Source: Rhodococcus koreensis (GTDB taxonomy: Bacteria > Actinomycetota > Actinomycetes > Mycobacteriales > Mycobacteriaceae). Taken from it: DNA of 64,000 nt. The stretch spans positions 6,200,001 to 6,264,000 of the forward strand of contig NZ_FNSV01000005.1 of assembly GCF_900105905.1 (NCBI RefSeq), written 5' to 3'. The notes under the pieces were generated by a model. The model was not told the origin of the DNA and did not search any database. It saw nothing but the letters and a program-made list of their open reading frames with translations. This document shows, one piece after another, positions 33,424 to 41,973 of the stretch (the first letter of the stretch is position 1; every line of letters begins with the position of its first letter). Position numbers and translations under genes: made by a program.

Positions 33424-35376
33424 CTACGTGGCGACGTACATCGCGCAAGCCTTCTTTCCCACCGGGAACTCGTTCGTCAGCGTCCACGTAGATCTCATAC
33501 TATCTACCACTGGTGTGGCGTGTGTTGGAGATGGACGTGTGTCACGGCTACCCGCATCACCGTGAGGTGGTGCGGGTTTGACCGTGTCCCACACCGACGC
33601 TTCGGGTGCAGGAACATATCTGTTCGGAGTCACCCCCGCCCGCGGTGTCACGGTGGGCAGGCTGCGGCGGACCCGGCGGTGCCGCGGCCTGCTCGGGGTC
33701 GGACTGGTCTTGTCCCGAGACTTGCGGACCGGCGCGTGCTCGGCGACCCGGACCGCGGGCATCTGCCCCCGCCGCCGGGTCACCTTGTGTTTGCCGAGCA
33801 GCGCTCGTTTGGCCAGGTTCACCCCCGCGACGTGGTCGCGGTTGCCGCCGACTCGGCAGCGGGAACACCACGCACTGTGGTAACCGCCGGGACGTGCGAG
33901 CGGTTCGTCGCAGCCCGGACACAATGCCGACGATCCGCGGGCCGGAACCGACACCACCGTGATGCCGACCTCTGCGGCGGTGTGCGCGAGGGCAGTAACC
34001 GCCTGGCGGCGGGCCGACTGCGCGGCTCGGTTGTTGTTGACCCGGCCGTGCCCGCGGGTCTCGAGGGTGGTCAGGTCTTCCACCGCGATCACCTGCGCGC
34101 CCGCGGAGGTGGCGTAGTCGGTGACCTGGCGGGCGAAGTGGAATCCCAGTTCCCGGTTGATCCTGCCCCGTTTGACGCCCACCGCAGTCCGGTGGTCATT
34201 CAGGACGGCGATCTTCGTCTCCAGTCGGGCGCGGACCTCAGGAGCGGCGGTCGCGGCCAGCCGCGTCAACCGGGCCGCCTTGCGGTGCAGCAGCTGCCCC
34301 TCGTTCTGCAGGCGGGCGAGTTTGGTCCCGAGGCCGCGATCGTCGTAGGTAACGCCCCGGTAGTCCGAGAACAGCCCGTCCGAGTCCTCGGCGGTGATGG
34401 CGGCGGCACCCAACGTGGACGGGGACCAATCCACCCCGACCGCGACGGTGGCCGATCCCAGGTCACTCTCGGGGACGAGTTCGGTCGCGGCGCACCGCCA
34501 CAACAAACCTTTCCGGTCGAGGGCCAGGGTCGGTAGATGCCAGTCGGTGATCGCCCGGCCGTGCAGGTGCGCGGGGATGGTGGCGGTCAGCCGGACCCGC
34601 TGCCACTGCGCCCGCCCCGCCGGGGCCGGGCAGGTCGGCAGCTTCACCGTCAACACCAACTCACGGTCTGTCACGGTGATCTGTGCGAGCTGCCGATCGG
34701 CGGCCGAGAGCCGGGCCATCGCGCTCGTCTGCGGTGGTCCCTGGACGTCGGTGATCCGCAACCGCGCCGAGGGCGCCCCGTCGGTGCGGCGGGCGTGGGC
34801 GAGGAGCTGGCGCCGCACACCCCGGGCGAAACCCAACGGCACCCAGTCGTCCGGCTCGGTCGGCGGCGCCAGAGTGCCGGTGGCCGGGTCGAAGCGGGCC
34901 GACAGTGCCGCGATCGCGGTGTCCCGGTAAGCCAGAGTCCGCAGGGTCGCCATCACCTGCGCCGTCACCACCCTGCTCACGCGCGAGGGCACGTAGACCC
35001 CGTTCGGGTAGTGCGGGTTCCAGCCGAGGCGGGCCGCGGCGACGTGACCCTGTGCGGGCAGCCTGCGGTCCTGGCGGTCCAGGCCGGCGGCGAGGACGTC
35101 GAACGTGACCGGCTGCCACAACCGCGCCACCAACTCGGTGCCGGCCGCGGCGATCAGGTCGAGGAGCCACCCCACCCGGGTGTCGACGTCGTCGAGGCCG
35201 ATCGGTTCGCCGGTGATGTCGTCGACCGCCACGTGGGCGCGGGTGGTGAACGCGAACTGCCGCGGCGCAGTCGATCCCGGCCCGGTCATGCCGGCCGGCC
35301 CGGCGCCAGGAACAACCCGAACAAGCCCGGGCTGATCCCTCTCCCGTGCAGAACCGCCGCCGCCCGGCAAGCTCAT
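33424..35376 (-). CDS. tnpB: TnpB RNA-guided nuclease-like transposon protein
   Basis: 650-residue frame, start ATG 35376 behind GGAGGTG. RuvC-like catalytic acids are visible: Asp in VGVDWSPSTLG, Glu in VIAVEDLTTLE and Asp in GNRDHVAGVNLAKRAL. A four-cysteine zinc ribbon (CPGCDEPL and WCSRC) lies before the last. The N-terminal part is longer than in typical 400-residue TnpB. The frame has no stop inside the element: its last 20 or so residues come from antisense of the broken transporter gene. The 3' end should overlap the guide RNA scaffold. Confidence 0.87.
   Translation of the reverse strand: MSLPGGGGSARERDQPGLVRVVPGAGPAGMTGPGSTAPRQFAFTTRAHVAVDDITGEPIGLDDVDTRVGWLLDLIAAAGTELVARLWQPVTFDVLAAGLDRQDRRLPAQGHVAAARLGWNPHYPNGVYVPSRVSRVVTAQVMATLRTLAYRDTAIAALSARFDPATGTLAPPTEPDDWVPLGFARGVRRQLLAHARRTDGAPSARLRITDVQGPPQTSAMARLSAADRQLAQITVTDRELVLTVKLPTCPAPAGRAQWQRVRLTATIPAHLHGRAITDWHLPTLALDRKGLLWRCAATELVPESDLGSATVAVGVDWSPSTLGAAAITAEDSDGLFSDYRGVTYDDRGLGTKLARLQNEGQLLHRKAARLTRLAATAAPEVRARLETKIAVLNDHRTAVGVKRGRINRELGFHFARQVTDYATSAGAQVIAVEDLTTLETRGHGRVNNNRAAQSARRQAVTALAHTAAEVGITVVSVPARGSSALCPGCDEPLARPGGYHSAWCSRCRVGGNRDHVAGVNLAKRALLGKHKVTRRRGQMPAVRVAEHAPVRKSRDKTSPTPSRPRHRRVRRSLPTVTPRAGVTPNRYVPAPEASVWDTVKPAPPHGDAGSRDTRPSPTHATPVVDSMRSTWTLTNEFPVGKKACAMYVAT
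33497..33509 (+). repeat. Subterminal inverted repeat, 3' (RE) side of tnpB element
   Basis: ATACTATCTACCA, inverted partner of 35899-35911 with two mismatches. It lies about 15 bp inside the inferred element end that follows tnpB. Confidence 0.5.
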
Positions 35377-35898
35377 CGATCACCTCCATTCCCCACGGTC
35401 TGCTACCCCACCTCTCTCAGGGCCTCGACTGTAACGCCGACCTCCGACAAGAACCGCTCGATCCGCGCTACCGGCGAATCGGGGCAATCGATCCCACCCC
35501 ACCGCACCACCGGGTGTCGGCCCGAGCCGCAGGGTCGAGCATCCGCCCGCGCCCCGCCCGCTGCACTCTTGAGACACGAACCGCGATCCTTGCAGATCCG
35601 CGATCCCGCACCAATAACATTCTCCCGCACCATGTTGCTGATCGGCTGGCGATCCCTCCCGTCCTACCGAACCCGGGACCCCTATGAATACCTCCTCGAT
35701 CTCGGGAGTCGCCCCCGCACAACCTGATGCAGCCCTTCCTGGATAGGCGCCCGGGTCCGCGCGACCACAGAGTTGGGGACCCGAACCCGCGCGCCGAGAC
35801 GGCAACCGGGGCCTCCGTCTGCGCCCTTGCGCACCCGACGACCGACAGCCCACGAACTCCGCAGACGCCAATCCGCGGGGACAGACAGGACCAGAAAC
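35377..35898. other. Non-coding part of insertion sequence upstream of tnpB
   Basis: About 520 bp with several open frames but no protein that I recognise. No serine-recombinase or Y1-transposase (TnpA) motif could be read on either strand. It may hold the tnpB promoter and decayed DNA of a former tnpA. Confidence 0.5.
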
Positions 35899-35911
35899 TG
35901 GTAGCGAGTAT
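35899..35911 (-). repeat. Subterminal inverted repeat, 5' (LE) side of tnpB element
   Basis: TGGTAGCGAGTAT, the reverse complement of ATACTCGCTACCA. It is about 23 bp inside the inferred junction with the transporter remnant. Confidence 0.5.
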
Positions 35912-36450
35912 TAGATACATTGGCAACAGATGAGAGCCTCTTGCTGACCTTCGGCGCCTTTGCCGCCAGCTTCGTGGCACGCCCCCTCGGTGCGGTGATC
36001 TTCGCGCCGTTGGGTGGCCGGTACGGCAGGCGAACGGTCCTCTCCGTCGTCATCACCCTGATGACGCTCGCCGCGGCGGGCATCGGTGTGCTGCCCACCT
36101 ACTACTAGATCGGGCTTGCCGCACCGGTTCTCCTGACGGTGCTGCGTCTCGTGCAGGGAGTCTCCGCGGGAGCGACGGTGTCGCTCTGGGCGCCCTGGTC
36201 GTGGCGATGCCGACAACCAGGTTTCATGCCAGCCTGGAGTCGGGACTGGCCGGCCAGATGCGCAGAACGGCAGCGGGAATCGAGTCTCGCATTCGTGACC
36301 TGAGGTCGTCCGACGCCACGTGAGTCGGGCCGCGTTGACGGCATCCGGCACTACTTTTCCGCACACGCGCACCTTCTCGGCCGCCGTAGCGAGTGCGGGA
36401 ACCGAGAAGGTGAGCGTCAAGGGCTGGTGGAAGCCGTCAGTCCGACGCCG

Positions 36451-36972
36451 TCACCGCGCGGCCCTGGCGCGGACGCCCATCGCACCGCAGACGGGGGCGG
36501 GCCAGTCGACGTCGGTGCGGGCGAGTTCCCGGTCAACCGCACCGGCGACGTCGCCGGCGAAGGGCACGACCCGGCGGCTGGTGAGGTCGACGTGGGTCGC
36601 GGTGACCTCGAGTGTGCTCGCGAGGCGTTCGGTGGTGTCGTCGACGAGGAACGCCATGGCGTGGACGACCTTGTCCGAGCGTTCGACGATCCGCGCGTGC
36701 ACCGACACGCGGTCGCCGACGTGGACCTCCGCGTAGTAGCGGATGTGGTGCTCGGCGGTGAAGAAGCCCTGGCCACGGGTGGCGCGGTAGTCGTCGGTAA
36801 TGCCCATTCGATCGAACACTTCCGCGATCGCCTGCGCCTCGAGGTCGAAATAGTGGCGGATGTTCATGTGGCCGTTCTCGTCCTCGTAGGCGGATGGAAC
36901 GAGCAAGGGCCCGCACTCGCGGGGCAGTGCAACCACCTGGAGGTATGAGGGGATTTCGGCTGGTGACGTCAT
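36451..36972 (-). CDS. 4HBT-type hotdog thioesterase
   Basis: 173-residue single-hotdog protein of the 4-hydroxybenzoyl-CoA thioesterase type. SAYEDENGHMNIRHYFDL carries the Asp and the conserved NxHMN. AEHHIRYYAEVHVGDRVSVHARI follows in the usual order. It probably hydrolyses a pathway acyl-CoA. It is divergent from tetR, with starts 45 bp apart around one palindromic operator, so it is very likely repressed by that regulator. Confidence 0.86.
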   Translation of the reverse strand: MTSPAEIPSYLQVVALPRECGPLLVPSAYEDENGHMNIRHYFDLEAQAIAEVFDRMGITDDYRATRGQGFFTAEHHIRYYAEVHVGDRVSVHARIVERSDKVVHAMAFLVDDTTERLASTLEVTATHVDLTSRRVVPFAGDVAGAVDRELARTDVDWPAPVCGAMGVRARAAR

Positions 36973-36982
36973 CGGTCCATAA

Positions 36983-37011
36983 TAACGATCGTTAACAACG
37001 AGTGCTAGAAT
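36983..37011. promoter_or_regulatory. Perfect TetR-type palindrome and leaderless tetR promoter
   Basis: TAACGATCGTTA (36983-36994) is a perfect 12-bp palindrome in the 45-bp divergent gap. TAGAAT (37006-37011) begins 23 bp after the operator start and ends 6 bp before the GTG of tetR. This is the same geometry as in front of the MenB-like gene at 18903. Confidence 0.74.
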
Positions 37012-37017
37012 GCAGCT

Positions 37018-37566
37018 GTGGACCGGAACAGGAAGATCCTCGACACCGCCGCAGAGCTGTTCTACGAAAAAGGCTTTCACGGCACGAGTGTCGATGAACT
37101 GGGCTCCCGTGCCGGGCTGAGCGGTCCTGCCATCTATCGTCATTTCTCAGGCAAGGACGAGATTCTGGCCACCCTGTTCGACGAGGCGATGGACGAGTTG
37201 ATCGGCGCCACCGAACCGGTGCACGAGGACGCGGATCTCGATCTCCAGCGGATGATCCGCCACCACGCCCTCTATGCTGCCCGGCACCGCCATCTCGTGA
37301 ACGTCAGCCAGCGTGAGGACCGGTCGCTGGTCGATCCGTGGCGGAAGGCGATCAACCGCCGGCGCAAGCAGTACGTCCAGGGGTGGGAGGCCGCGGTGGC
37401 GCGGTCGATCCCCGCCGCGTCACCGGCGGAGGTTTCCGTGGCCACCCAATCCTGCCTGGGCATGATCTTCTCGATCGCGTACTGGCCCGCCAAGGTGACT
37501 CGCACGGCCGGGCTGGCCGATCACATGGTGAGGATGGCGAGCGAGGGCCTGGACGCTTTCCGGTAA
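37018..37566 (+). CDS. TetR-family transcriptional regulator
   Basis: 182 residues. The N-terminal HTH (about 26-45, SVDELGSRAGLSGPAIYRHF) is canonical, followed by a ligand-binding helical domain with HHALYAARHRHLVNVSQRED. This C-terminal style resembles acyl-CoA-responsive actinobacterial TetR proteins. The GTG start is 7 bp from the -10, implying a leaderless mRNA. Palindromes like that in its own promoter precede the MenB-like and BadI-like genes. It is therefore proposed as repressor of the ring-opening step as well as of the divergent thioesterase. Confidence 0.9.
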   Translation: MDRNRKILDTAAELFYEKGFHGTSVDELGSRAGLSGPAIYRHFSGKDEILATLFDEAMDELIGATEPVHEDADLDLQRMIRHHALYAARHRHLVNVSQREDRSLVDPWRKAINRRRKQYVQGWEAAVARSIPAASPAEVSVATQSCLGMIFSIAYWPAKVTRTAGLADHMVRMASEGLDAFR

Positions 37567-37584
37567 CAGCACACCGGTAGTAGC

Positions 37585-37624
37585 ACTCTGCCCCTGCACC
37601 TATCGGTAGATGCAGGGGCAGAGT
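37585..37624. terminator. Bidirectional hairpin terminator
   Basis: Perfect 14-bp arms (37585-37598 and 37611-37624, ACTCTGCCCCTGCA) with a 12-nt loop lie between the convergent tetR and the 37635 gene. Confidence 0.82.
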
Positions 37625-37634
37625 CAGTCTCGGG

Positions 37635-38651
37635 CTAGGTCGCGATGCTGGAGCGGTACGTGTAGGACGACGACCGCGACAGGGCGAACTCGAAGATTCC
37701 GTAGCCGGTCTGCCCGTTCCACTCGAACGTGCAGCACCGGTCGGTCAGGGCCGAGTCGAGGGTCGTCGGCCCGACGGATCCGTCGAGCGGATAGACGTCG
37801 AACTCCTGGAAGTCGCGGCCACGGACCTTGCCGTGGTGTCCGCCGTAGCCACCGCCCGCCATGTAGCCACCGCCGGCGGAGGCGTCCGCACCGATGCGGT
37901 AGGTCGCGCCGCCGGCCGTCACGACCTCGATCGTTCCCCCGGTGAGGTCGTTGCCCGCGGCGAACGCCAGGTCGTGCCGGACGTCGGTGATGTCGTCGAG
38001 TCGGCCGTCGTCGTGCATGACGGCGCCTTCCAGCAGAATTCGGCCACCTCGACGGTCCTCGACGAGCAGGAACCCGAACGTGCGGTCCGGGAACTGCGCC
38101 TGGTACCAGATGTGCAGGCCCTGTCCGCCGGACATGGTCCGCACCCCGCGGGAGCGGTCCCGCAGGCCGTACCACCCGCCGACGTCGGTGGCGGACCCGT
38201 CGAGGGTGAGAGTGCCTTCGTAGCGGCCGGGCTGGAAGAGATGGTCGAACGACGTGACGTTTCCGTCGGTGTTCTCCACATCCACCGATCCGAGCCAATA
38301 CGGTGCCCGGGCGCGCCAGACCAGGTCCAGTTCGAGTCCGGTTTTGTTCTCACCCAGCTGGATTCGCCAGGTCGTGTTGTCTTCGAGCGTCTCCCACTTC
38401 AGCGGCCCGACGGAGGCGGCGTCGGTCGCGTCGTGCTCGGTGGAGAAGCGCAGGTTGCGCTGCTCGGTCTCCGTGGTGAGGACGACGAAACCGTCCACGA
38501 CGTTCCGCGGTGGATAGACCCCGGCGCCGAGGATCACCGACGGCGCGGCGGCGCCGTCCGGATGAAGGTTGAACATGAACCGGTCGAAGAACCTCTCCGG
38601 CATGTCAGCAGTGGCCCGGGTTACCAGGGCGTCGTGGAATCCGTCGGTCAT
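37635..38651 (-). CDS. Conserved protein of unknown function, lipocalin/AttH-like guess
   Basis: 338 residues, beta-rich, without signal peptide or membrane helices. GLRDRSRGVRTMSGGQGLHIWYQ is the most characteristic segment; a glycine-rich GGGYMAGGGYGGHHGK lies towards the C-terminus. Such proteins occur in actinobacterial steroid and terpenoid loci and may share the two-domain CrtC/AttH lipocalin fold; I cannot confirm this. It is 28 bp downstream of the MFS permease gene in one operon, behind AAGGAG, suggesting handling of the imported substrate. Confidence 0.75.
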   Translation of the reverse strand: MTDGFHDALVTRATADMPERFFDRFMFNLHPDGAAAPSVILGAGVYPPRNVVDGFVVLTTETEQRNLRFSTEHDATDAASVGPLKWETLEDNTTWRIQLGENKTGLELDLVWRARAPYWLGSVDVENTDGNVTSFDHLFQPGRYEGTLTLDGSATDVGGWYGLRDRSRGVRTMSGGQGLHIWYQAQFPDRTFGFLLVEDRRGGRILLEGAVMHDDGRLDDITDVRHDLAFAAGNDLTGGTIEVVTAGGATYRIGADASAGGGYMAGGGYGGHHGKVRGRDFQEFDVYPLDGSVGPTTLDSALTDRCCTFEWNGQTGYGIFEFALSRSSSYTYRSSIAT

Positions 38652-38679
38652 GCGTACTCCTTCTGGTCGACGGTGGGTA

Positions 38680-39978
38680 TCAACTGGAGACCGGCGACTT
38701 CGGCGCCGATGTCTCGTCGACAGCGTCGACCTCCTTGTGATCGAGGGTAAAGCGGTAGGACCCCATCAGCAGCAGGCAGACGATCCCGACACCGACCAGC
38801 ACGATGATCGGCAGCGCTCCGGCACGGTAGGAACCGGTGGCGCTGTAGACCTGTCCGAGCAGGAAGATGCCGAACGCCGACCCCTGCGCGTAGAGGAAGT
38901 AGATGAATCCCAGCACCCGGCCGTAGGAGTGCTTGGGGAAGTATCGGCTCACCATGTAGGCGGCGAGATCACCCTCGGATCCCAGGCCGAGACCGATCAG
39001 GACGGCGCCGACGAACAGCAGGCCGGTCTGCGACGACGTGATCATCAGGAAGACGCCGACCGCGCACAACGCGAAGATGATCGAGCCGATGGCGGGGGCG
39101 TAGAACCGGTCCAACAGGTAGCCGACCAGCAGGCGGGCGGAAACCGACGCCAGGCTGAGGACGGACAGGATCGAGACGGCGGTGCCCTGGCTGATGCCCT
39201 TGTCGGTGGTCATGGGCACGATCTGCGACATCAACCCGAAGGTTGCCGACGACACCAGGAAGATGGCGATGGAGAGCAGCCAGAACTGCCGGTACTTCCG
39301 GGCCACGGTGAGGAGGGACTCCCCGGCCATCCGGCCTTGTAGGCGCGCGGCCATGCGCTCGGCCTCGTGTTCGGCCGGCATCCGGGTGACGAAGGCGTAG
39401 ACGGCGGCCGGGATGACCGTGCACAGGGCGCCGATGACCAGGAACGCCAAGCGCCATCCGCCGATGCCGAGCATCCAGTTGGCTAGATACGGCATCAGTA
39501 CACCGCAGGAGCCGAGGCCGGCCATGAGAATGCCCAGCGCCATGCCGCGCCGGTCCTGGAACCACGCACTCACCACGGTCGAGTGCGCGACCGGGTTCAC
39601 GGCGCCCGCTCCGGCGCCGATCACCACACAGAGCAGGTAGAAGACGAGTTGATTGTTCGGCAGTGCGGACATCAGCATCAGGCCGATTCCGAACGCCAGT
39701 GACATCGGGACCGAGGGGATCTTGGGTCCGTACCGGTCGATGAGGAAGCCCAGGATGACGATGCTGATGCCCACCAGCACCGTTTCGATGGACAGGCCGT
39801 TGCTGATGACGCTGCGTTCCCAGCCGAACTCCTGGGTCATGGGCTTGCCCAGGATGTTGAACAGAACGTTGACCGCTGTCGTGCCGAACAGCAGTGTCAT
39901 GAAACCGGTAACGACATACCACCAGCGGTTCAGATGCCGCGTGGGCGCCTGCAACCCAGTCGTGCCGACTGCGCTCAT
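38680..39978 (-). CDS. MFS permease, oxalate/formate antiporter (OFA)-like
   Basis: 432-residue membrane protein with about 12 transmembrane segments. The loop 2-3 motif GFLIDRYGPKIPS and the central cytoplasmic loop are typical of MFS. The overall pattern resembles the OFA subfamily of monocarboxylate transporters. Start ATG 39978 follows AGGAG; an ATG at 40038 lacks an RBS. Two GntR-type operators lie 93-119 bp upstream, linking uptake of a carboxylic acid to the catabolic regulon. It could replace the dead permease at 33302. Confidence 0.88.
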   Translation of the reverse strand: MSAVGTTGLQAPTRHLNRWWYVVTGFMTLLFGTTAVNVLFNILGKPMTQEFGWERSVISNGLSIETVLVGISIVILGFLIDRYGPKIPSVPMSLAFGIGLMLMSALPNNQLVFYLLCVVIGAGAGAVNPVAHSTVVSAWFQDRRGMALGILMAGLGSCGVLMPYLANWMLGIGGWRLAFLVIGALCTVIPAAVYAFVTRMPAEHEAERMAARLQGRMAGESLLTVARKYRQFWLLSIAIFLVSSATFGLMSQIVPMTTDKGISQGTAVSILSVLSLASVSARLLVGYLLDRFYAPAIGSIIFALCAVGVFLMITSSQTGLLFVGAVLIGLGLGSEGDLAAYMVSRYFPKHSYGRVLGFIYFLYAQGSAFGIFLLGQVYSATGSYRAGALPIIVLVGVGIVCLLLMGSYRFTLDHKEVDAVDETSAPKSPVSS

Positions 39979-40070
39979 GGAAGCTCCTGTCGATTGATAT
40001 CGGTAGTCGGGGGCGGCGATGCCGCGCAGGGGATCCACGGTGAGTGGCCTCCGTCACAGATAACACCATA

Positions 40071-40097
40071 TGGACAGGCCAAAGTAAAGGACAGTCC
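40071..40097. promoter_or_regulatory. Two GntR-type operator copies upstream of MFS permease
   Basis: TGGACAGGCCA (40071-40081) and AGGACAGTCCA (40087-40097), spaced 16 bp centre to centre. They lie between the dehydrogenase stop (40108) and the permease start. Only the permease promoter makes sense in this position. Confidence 0.5.
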
Positions 40098-40107
40098 AAA
40101 AGGGTGA

Positions 40108-41349
40108 CTAGCGATGGGACGAGAAGTCGAAGATCCTGCTCGCGATCCGGCGCAGCTGCAGCTCGTCCGTGCCCTCGGTGATGCGGTAGCGGCGGTGGTG
40201 GCGGTAGATGTGCTCGAACTGCTTGTGGCGGGAGTATCCGACGCCGCCGTGGATCTGGATCGCGCGATCGGCGGCGCGGCAGGCGAGCTGGTTGCTGCGC
40301 AGGTTCACCATCGCCACCTTGTCGGTGACGGCCGTCTTCCCGAGCTCGTCCATCATTGCCGCGGTCTTGTAGATCGTGTTGCGGATCAGTTCCGCATCGG
40401 TCTGGAGTTCCACCAGTTGCCACTGGATTCCCTGGTGCTCGTGCAGCGGCTTCCCGAAGACGACCCGCTCCTGCGCGTACTTCACGCTCTGGTCGATGCA
40501 GTACTGCGCCGCACCGAGCGACGACGCCGCCTGCCGGATCCGGTTCTCGTGGACGAACAGCTGCGCGCAGTCGAGGCCGCGGCCGACCTCCCCGACCACT
40601 GCGCTCGCCGGGACCCGCACGTCGTCGAGATGGACTTCCGAATGGTCGCTGGGCATGTTGAACGTCCAGTGGTTGAACGGAACGGAGAACCCGGGCGCGT
40701 CCGTCGGTACCAGGAATGCGGTGATCCCGTCGGCCTTGCCGGCCTGCCCGGACGTGCGCGCGAACACGAGGTCGACCTCGGAGCAGTCGACAAGGCTGTT
40801 GAAGCGCTTCGCCCCGTTGATGATCCAGTCGTCGCCGTCACGCCGGGCCGTCGTTTCCAGGTACGTCGCGTCGCTGCCGTGCCCGGGCTCGGTGAGACCG
40901 AACGCGATCTCGATGTCGCCGCGGATCAGTGGTTCGAGGTACTGCTCCCGCTGTTCGTCGGTACCGTATTCGTGCAGTACGAGCGCAAGGGGGAGGTTCG
41001 CGACCACCGATGCCTCGTCGGCGTGCGGGAAGTGCAGACCGGAGCCCCGGGTGAGGAGGTGCTCGCGCACGACGGCCATCGCGAGGTTGCTCCCGTCGTT
41101 GCCGCCGAGCGCCCGGGGCAACGGGAACCGGAAGAACCCGGCGGCGTCGGATCGGCGCCGCGCCTCGAGCAGCAACTCGCGCCACTCCTGCTTGGGGAAT
41201 CCGTCCCGTTCCCAGTCCGTGCGGGCGTACTCGCGGCGGTGGTCGAAGAACTGCGGGTGCTTGGCCTCGAGCGGGGTGATCTCGCGATCGATGAACGCGT
41301 CGAGGTCGGTGACGAACTGCTGCACATCGTCGGGAATGGTCCAGTCCAT
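40108..41349 (-). CDS. Acyl-CoA dehydrogenase
   Basis: 413 residues. FGLTEPGHGSDATYLE and WIINGAKRFNS mark the middle domain. HGGVGYSRHKQFEHIYRHHRRYRITEGTDELQLRR ends with a medium-chain-type catalytic Glu in TEGTDE. This differs from the Glu-less C-termini of the other dehydrogenases here. RBS GGAGGACG precedes ATG 41349. It is divergent from the MaoC gene at 41501. Confidence 0.92.
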   Translation of the reverse strand: MDWTIPDDVQQFVTDLDAFIDREITPLEAKHPQFFDHRREYARTDWERDGFPKQEWRELLLEARRRSDAAGFFRFPLPRALGGNDGSNLAMAVVREHLLTRGSGLHFPHADEASVVANLPLALVLHEYGTDEQREQYLEPLIRGDIEIAFGLTEPGHGSDATYLETTARRDGDDWIINGAKRFNSLVDCSEVDLVFARTSGQAGKADGITAFLVPTDAPGFSVPFNHWTFNMPSDHSEVHLDDVRVPASAVVGEVGRGLDCAQLFVHENRIRQAASSLGAAQYCIDQSVKYAQERVVFGKPLHEHQGIQWQLVELQTDAELIRNTIYKTAAMMDELGKTAVTDKVAMVNLRSNQLACRAADRAIQIHGGVGYSRHKQFEHIYRHHRRYRITEGTDELQLRRIASRIFDFSSHR

Positions 41350-41500
41350 AGGGCGTCCTCCGCTTCGGTTTCCTGATGCATCGGACGGTAGGGAGCGGCG
41401 GCACCCACAGCCACGAGGCCGCCGCGCCGCACTGTTGATTTCTCCAGTGCCGAATCGACGGTTCCTGTGGTGCGCGCGGTCGCCGTGGTTGCATGCGGCC

Positions 41501-41953
41501 ATGCTGAAGCTGAACGGGATCGACGAGTTGGTTGCGCGGGTCGGCACCGACCTCGGCACGACGGACTGGTACGACGTGACCCAGGACCGCATCACGGCGT
41601 TCGCGCACGACACCGAGGACTTCGAGCGGATCCACGTCGACCCCGAGCGGGGCCGGGAGGCCGGATTCGGCGGCACGATCGCCCACGGAATGTACACACT
41701 CTCGCTCGGGCCGAAGTTTCTCTACGAGGTCTTCGAGATGAACGGGCATTCGCTGGGACTCAACTACGGGTTCGACACGGTGCGGTTCCTGAACCCCGTC
41801 CCGGTCGGTTCGCGGATCCGCATGACGGCGCGACTGCAGGATGCGCGACCGATCGACGGCGGATATCGGTTCACGATCCGGCAGACCTTCCAGATCGAGG
41901 GTCACGACAAACCCGCCTGCGTCGCGGACGCGGTCGTGGCCTACTTCCACTGA
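41501..41953 (+). CDS. MaoC-family hydratase
   Basis: 150-residue hotdog protein. The R-hydratase motif is seen in FAHDTEDFERIHVDPER (Asp...His) and GFGGTIAHGMYTLSL. It hydrates an enoyl-CoA to an (R)-3-hydroxyacyl-CoA or performs a related polar-substrate reaction. The ATG at 41501 has no clear Shine-Dalgarno sequence and may be leaderless. It is followed after 20 bp by a quinone-reductase-like gene. Confidence 0.87.
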   Translation: MLKLNGIDELVARVGTDLGTTDWYDVTQDRITAFAHDTEDFERIHVDPERGREAGFGGTIAHGMYTLSLGPKFLYEVFEMNGHSLGLNYGFDTVRFLNPVPVGSRIRMTARLQDARPIDGGYRFTIRQTFQIEGHDKPACVADAVVAYFH

Positions 41954-41973
41954 ATACGAGGAGAGTGACGTCC

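Larger units (their letters stand above)
33482..35934 (-). mobile_element. TnpB-only insertion sequence (IS607/IS1341-like), about 2.45 kb
   Basis: Insert inside the MFS gene. Boundaries are inferred from the interrupted reading frame and are uncertain by a few bases, because AGC occurs at both junctions. It contains one recognisable gene, a minus-strand tnpB. No TnpA recombinase could be read in the 0.5 kb beside it. Near the ends lie ATACTATCTACCA (33497-33509) and TGGTAGCGAGTAT (35899-35911), inverted copies matching 11 of 13. No long target duplication is evident, as expected for IS607/IS605 groups. Confidence 0.78.
33302..36171 (+). pseudogene. MFS (metabolite:H+ symporter type) transporter, disrupted by insertion sequence
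   Basis: The N-terminal 60 codons (33302-33481, ending GNSFVS) start at an ATG with AGGAG and encode SFGTFVEYYDFVIYGY, typical of MHS-family permeases. The frame resumes at about 35935 with SLLLTFGAFAASFVARPLG after roughly 2.4 kb of inserted DNA. It then meets a TAG at 36106-36108 (PTYY-stop), continues as IGLAAPVLLTVLRLVQG, and dissolves near 36171. The following 36172-36450 holds no recognisable gene. The permease is dead: insertion, nonsense codon and missing remainder. Confidence 0.85.

Noticed and set aside
34537..35727. Plus-strand frame opposite tnpB
   Set aside because: No domain; tnpB has conserved motifs and a strong RBS on the other strand.
35403..35980. Possible TnpA recombinase next to tnpB
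   Set aside because: No serine-recombinase or HUH motif could be read in any frame, so the element is treated as TnpB-only.
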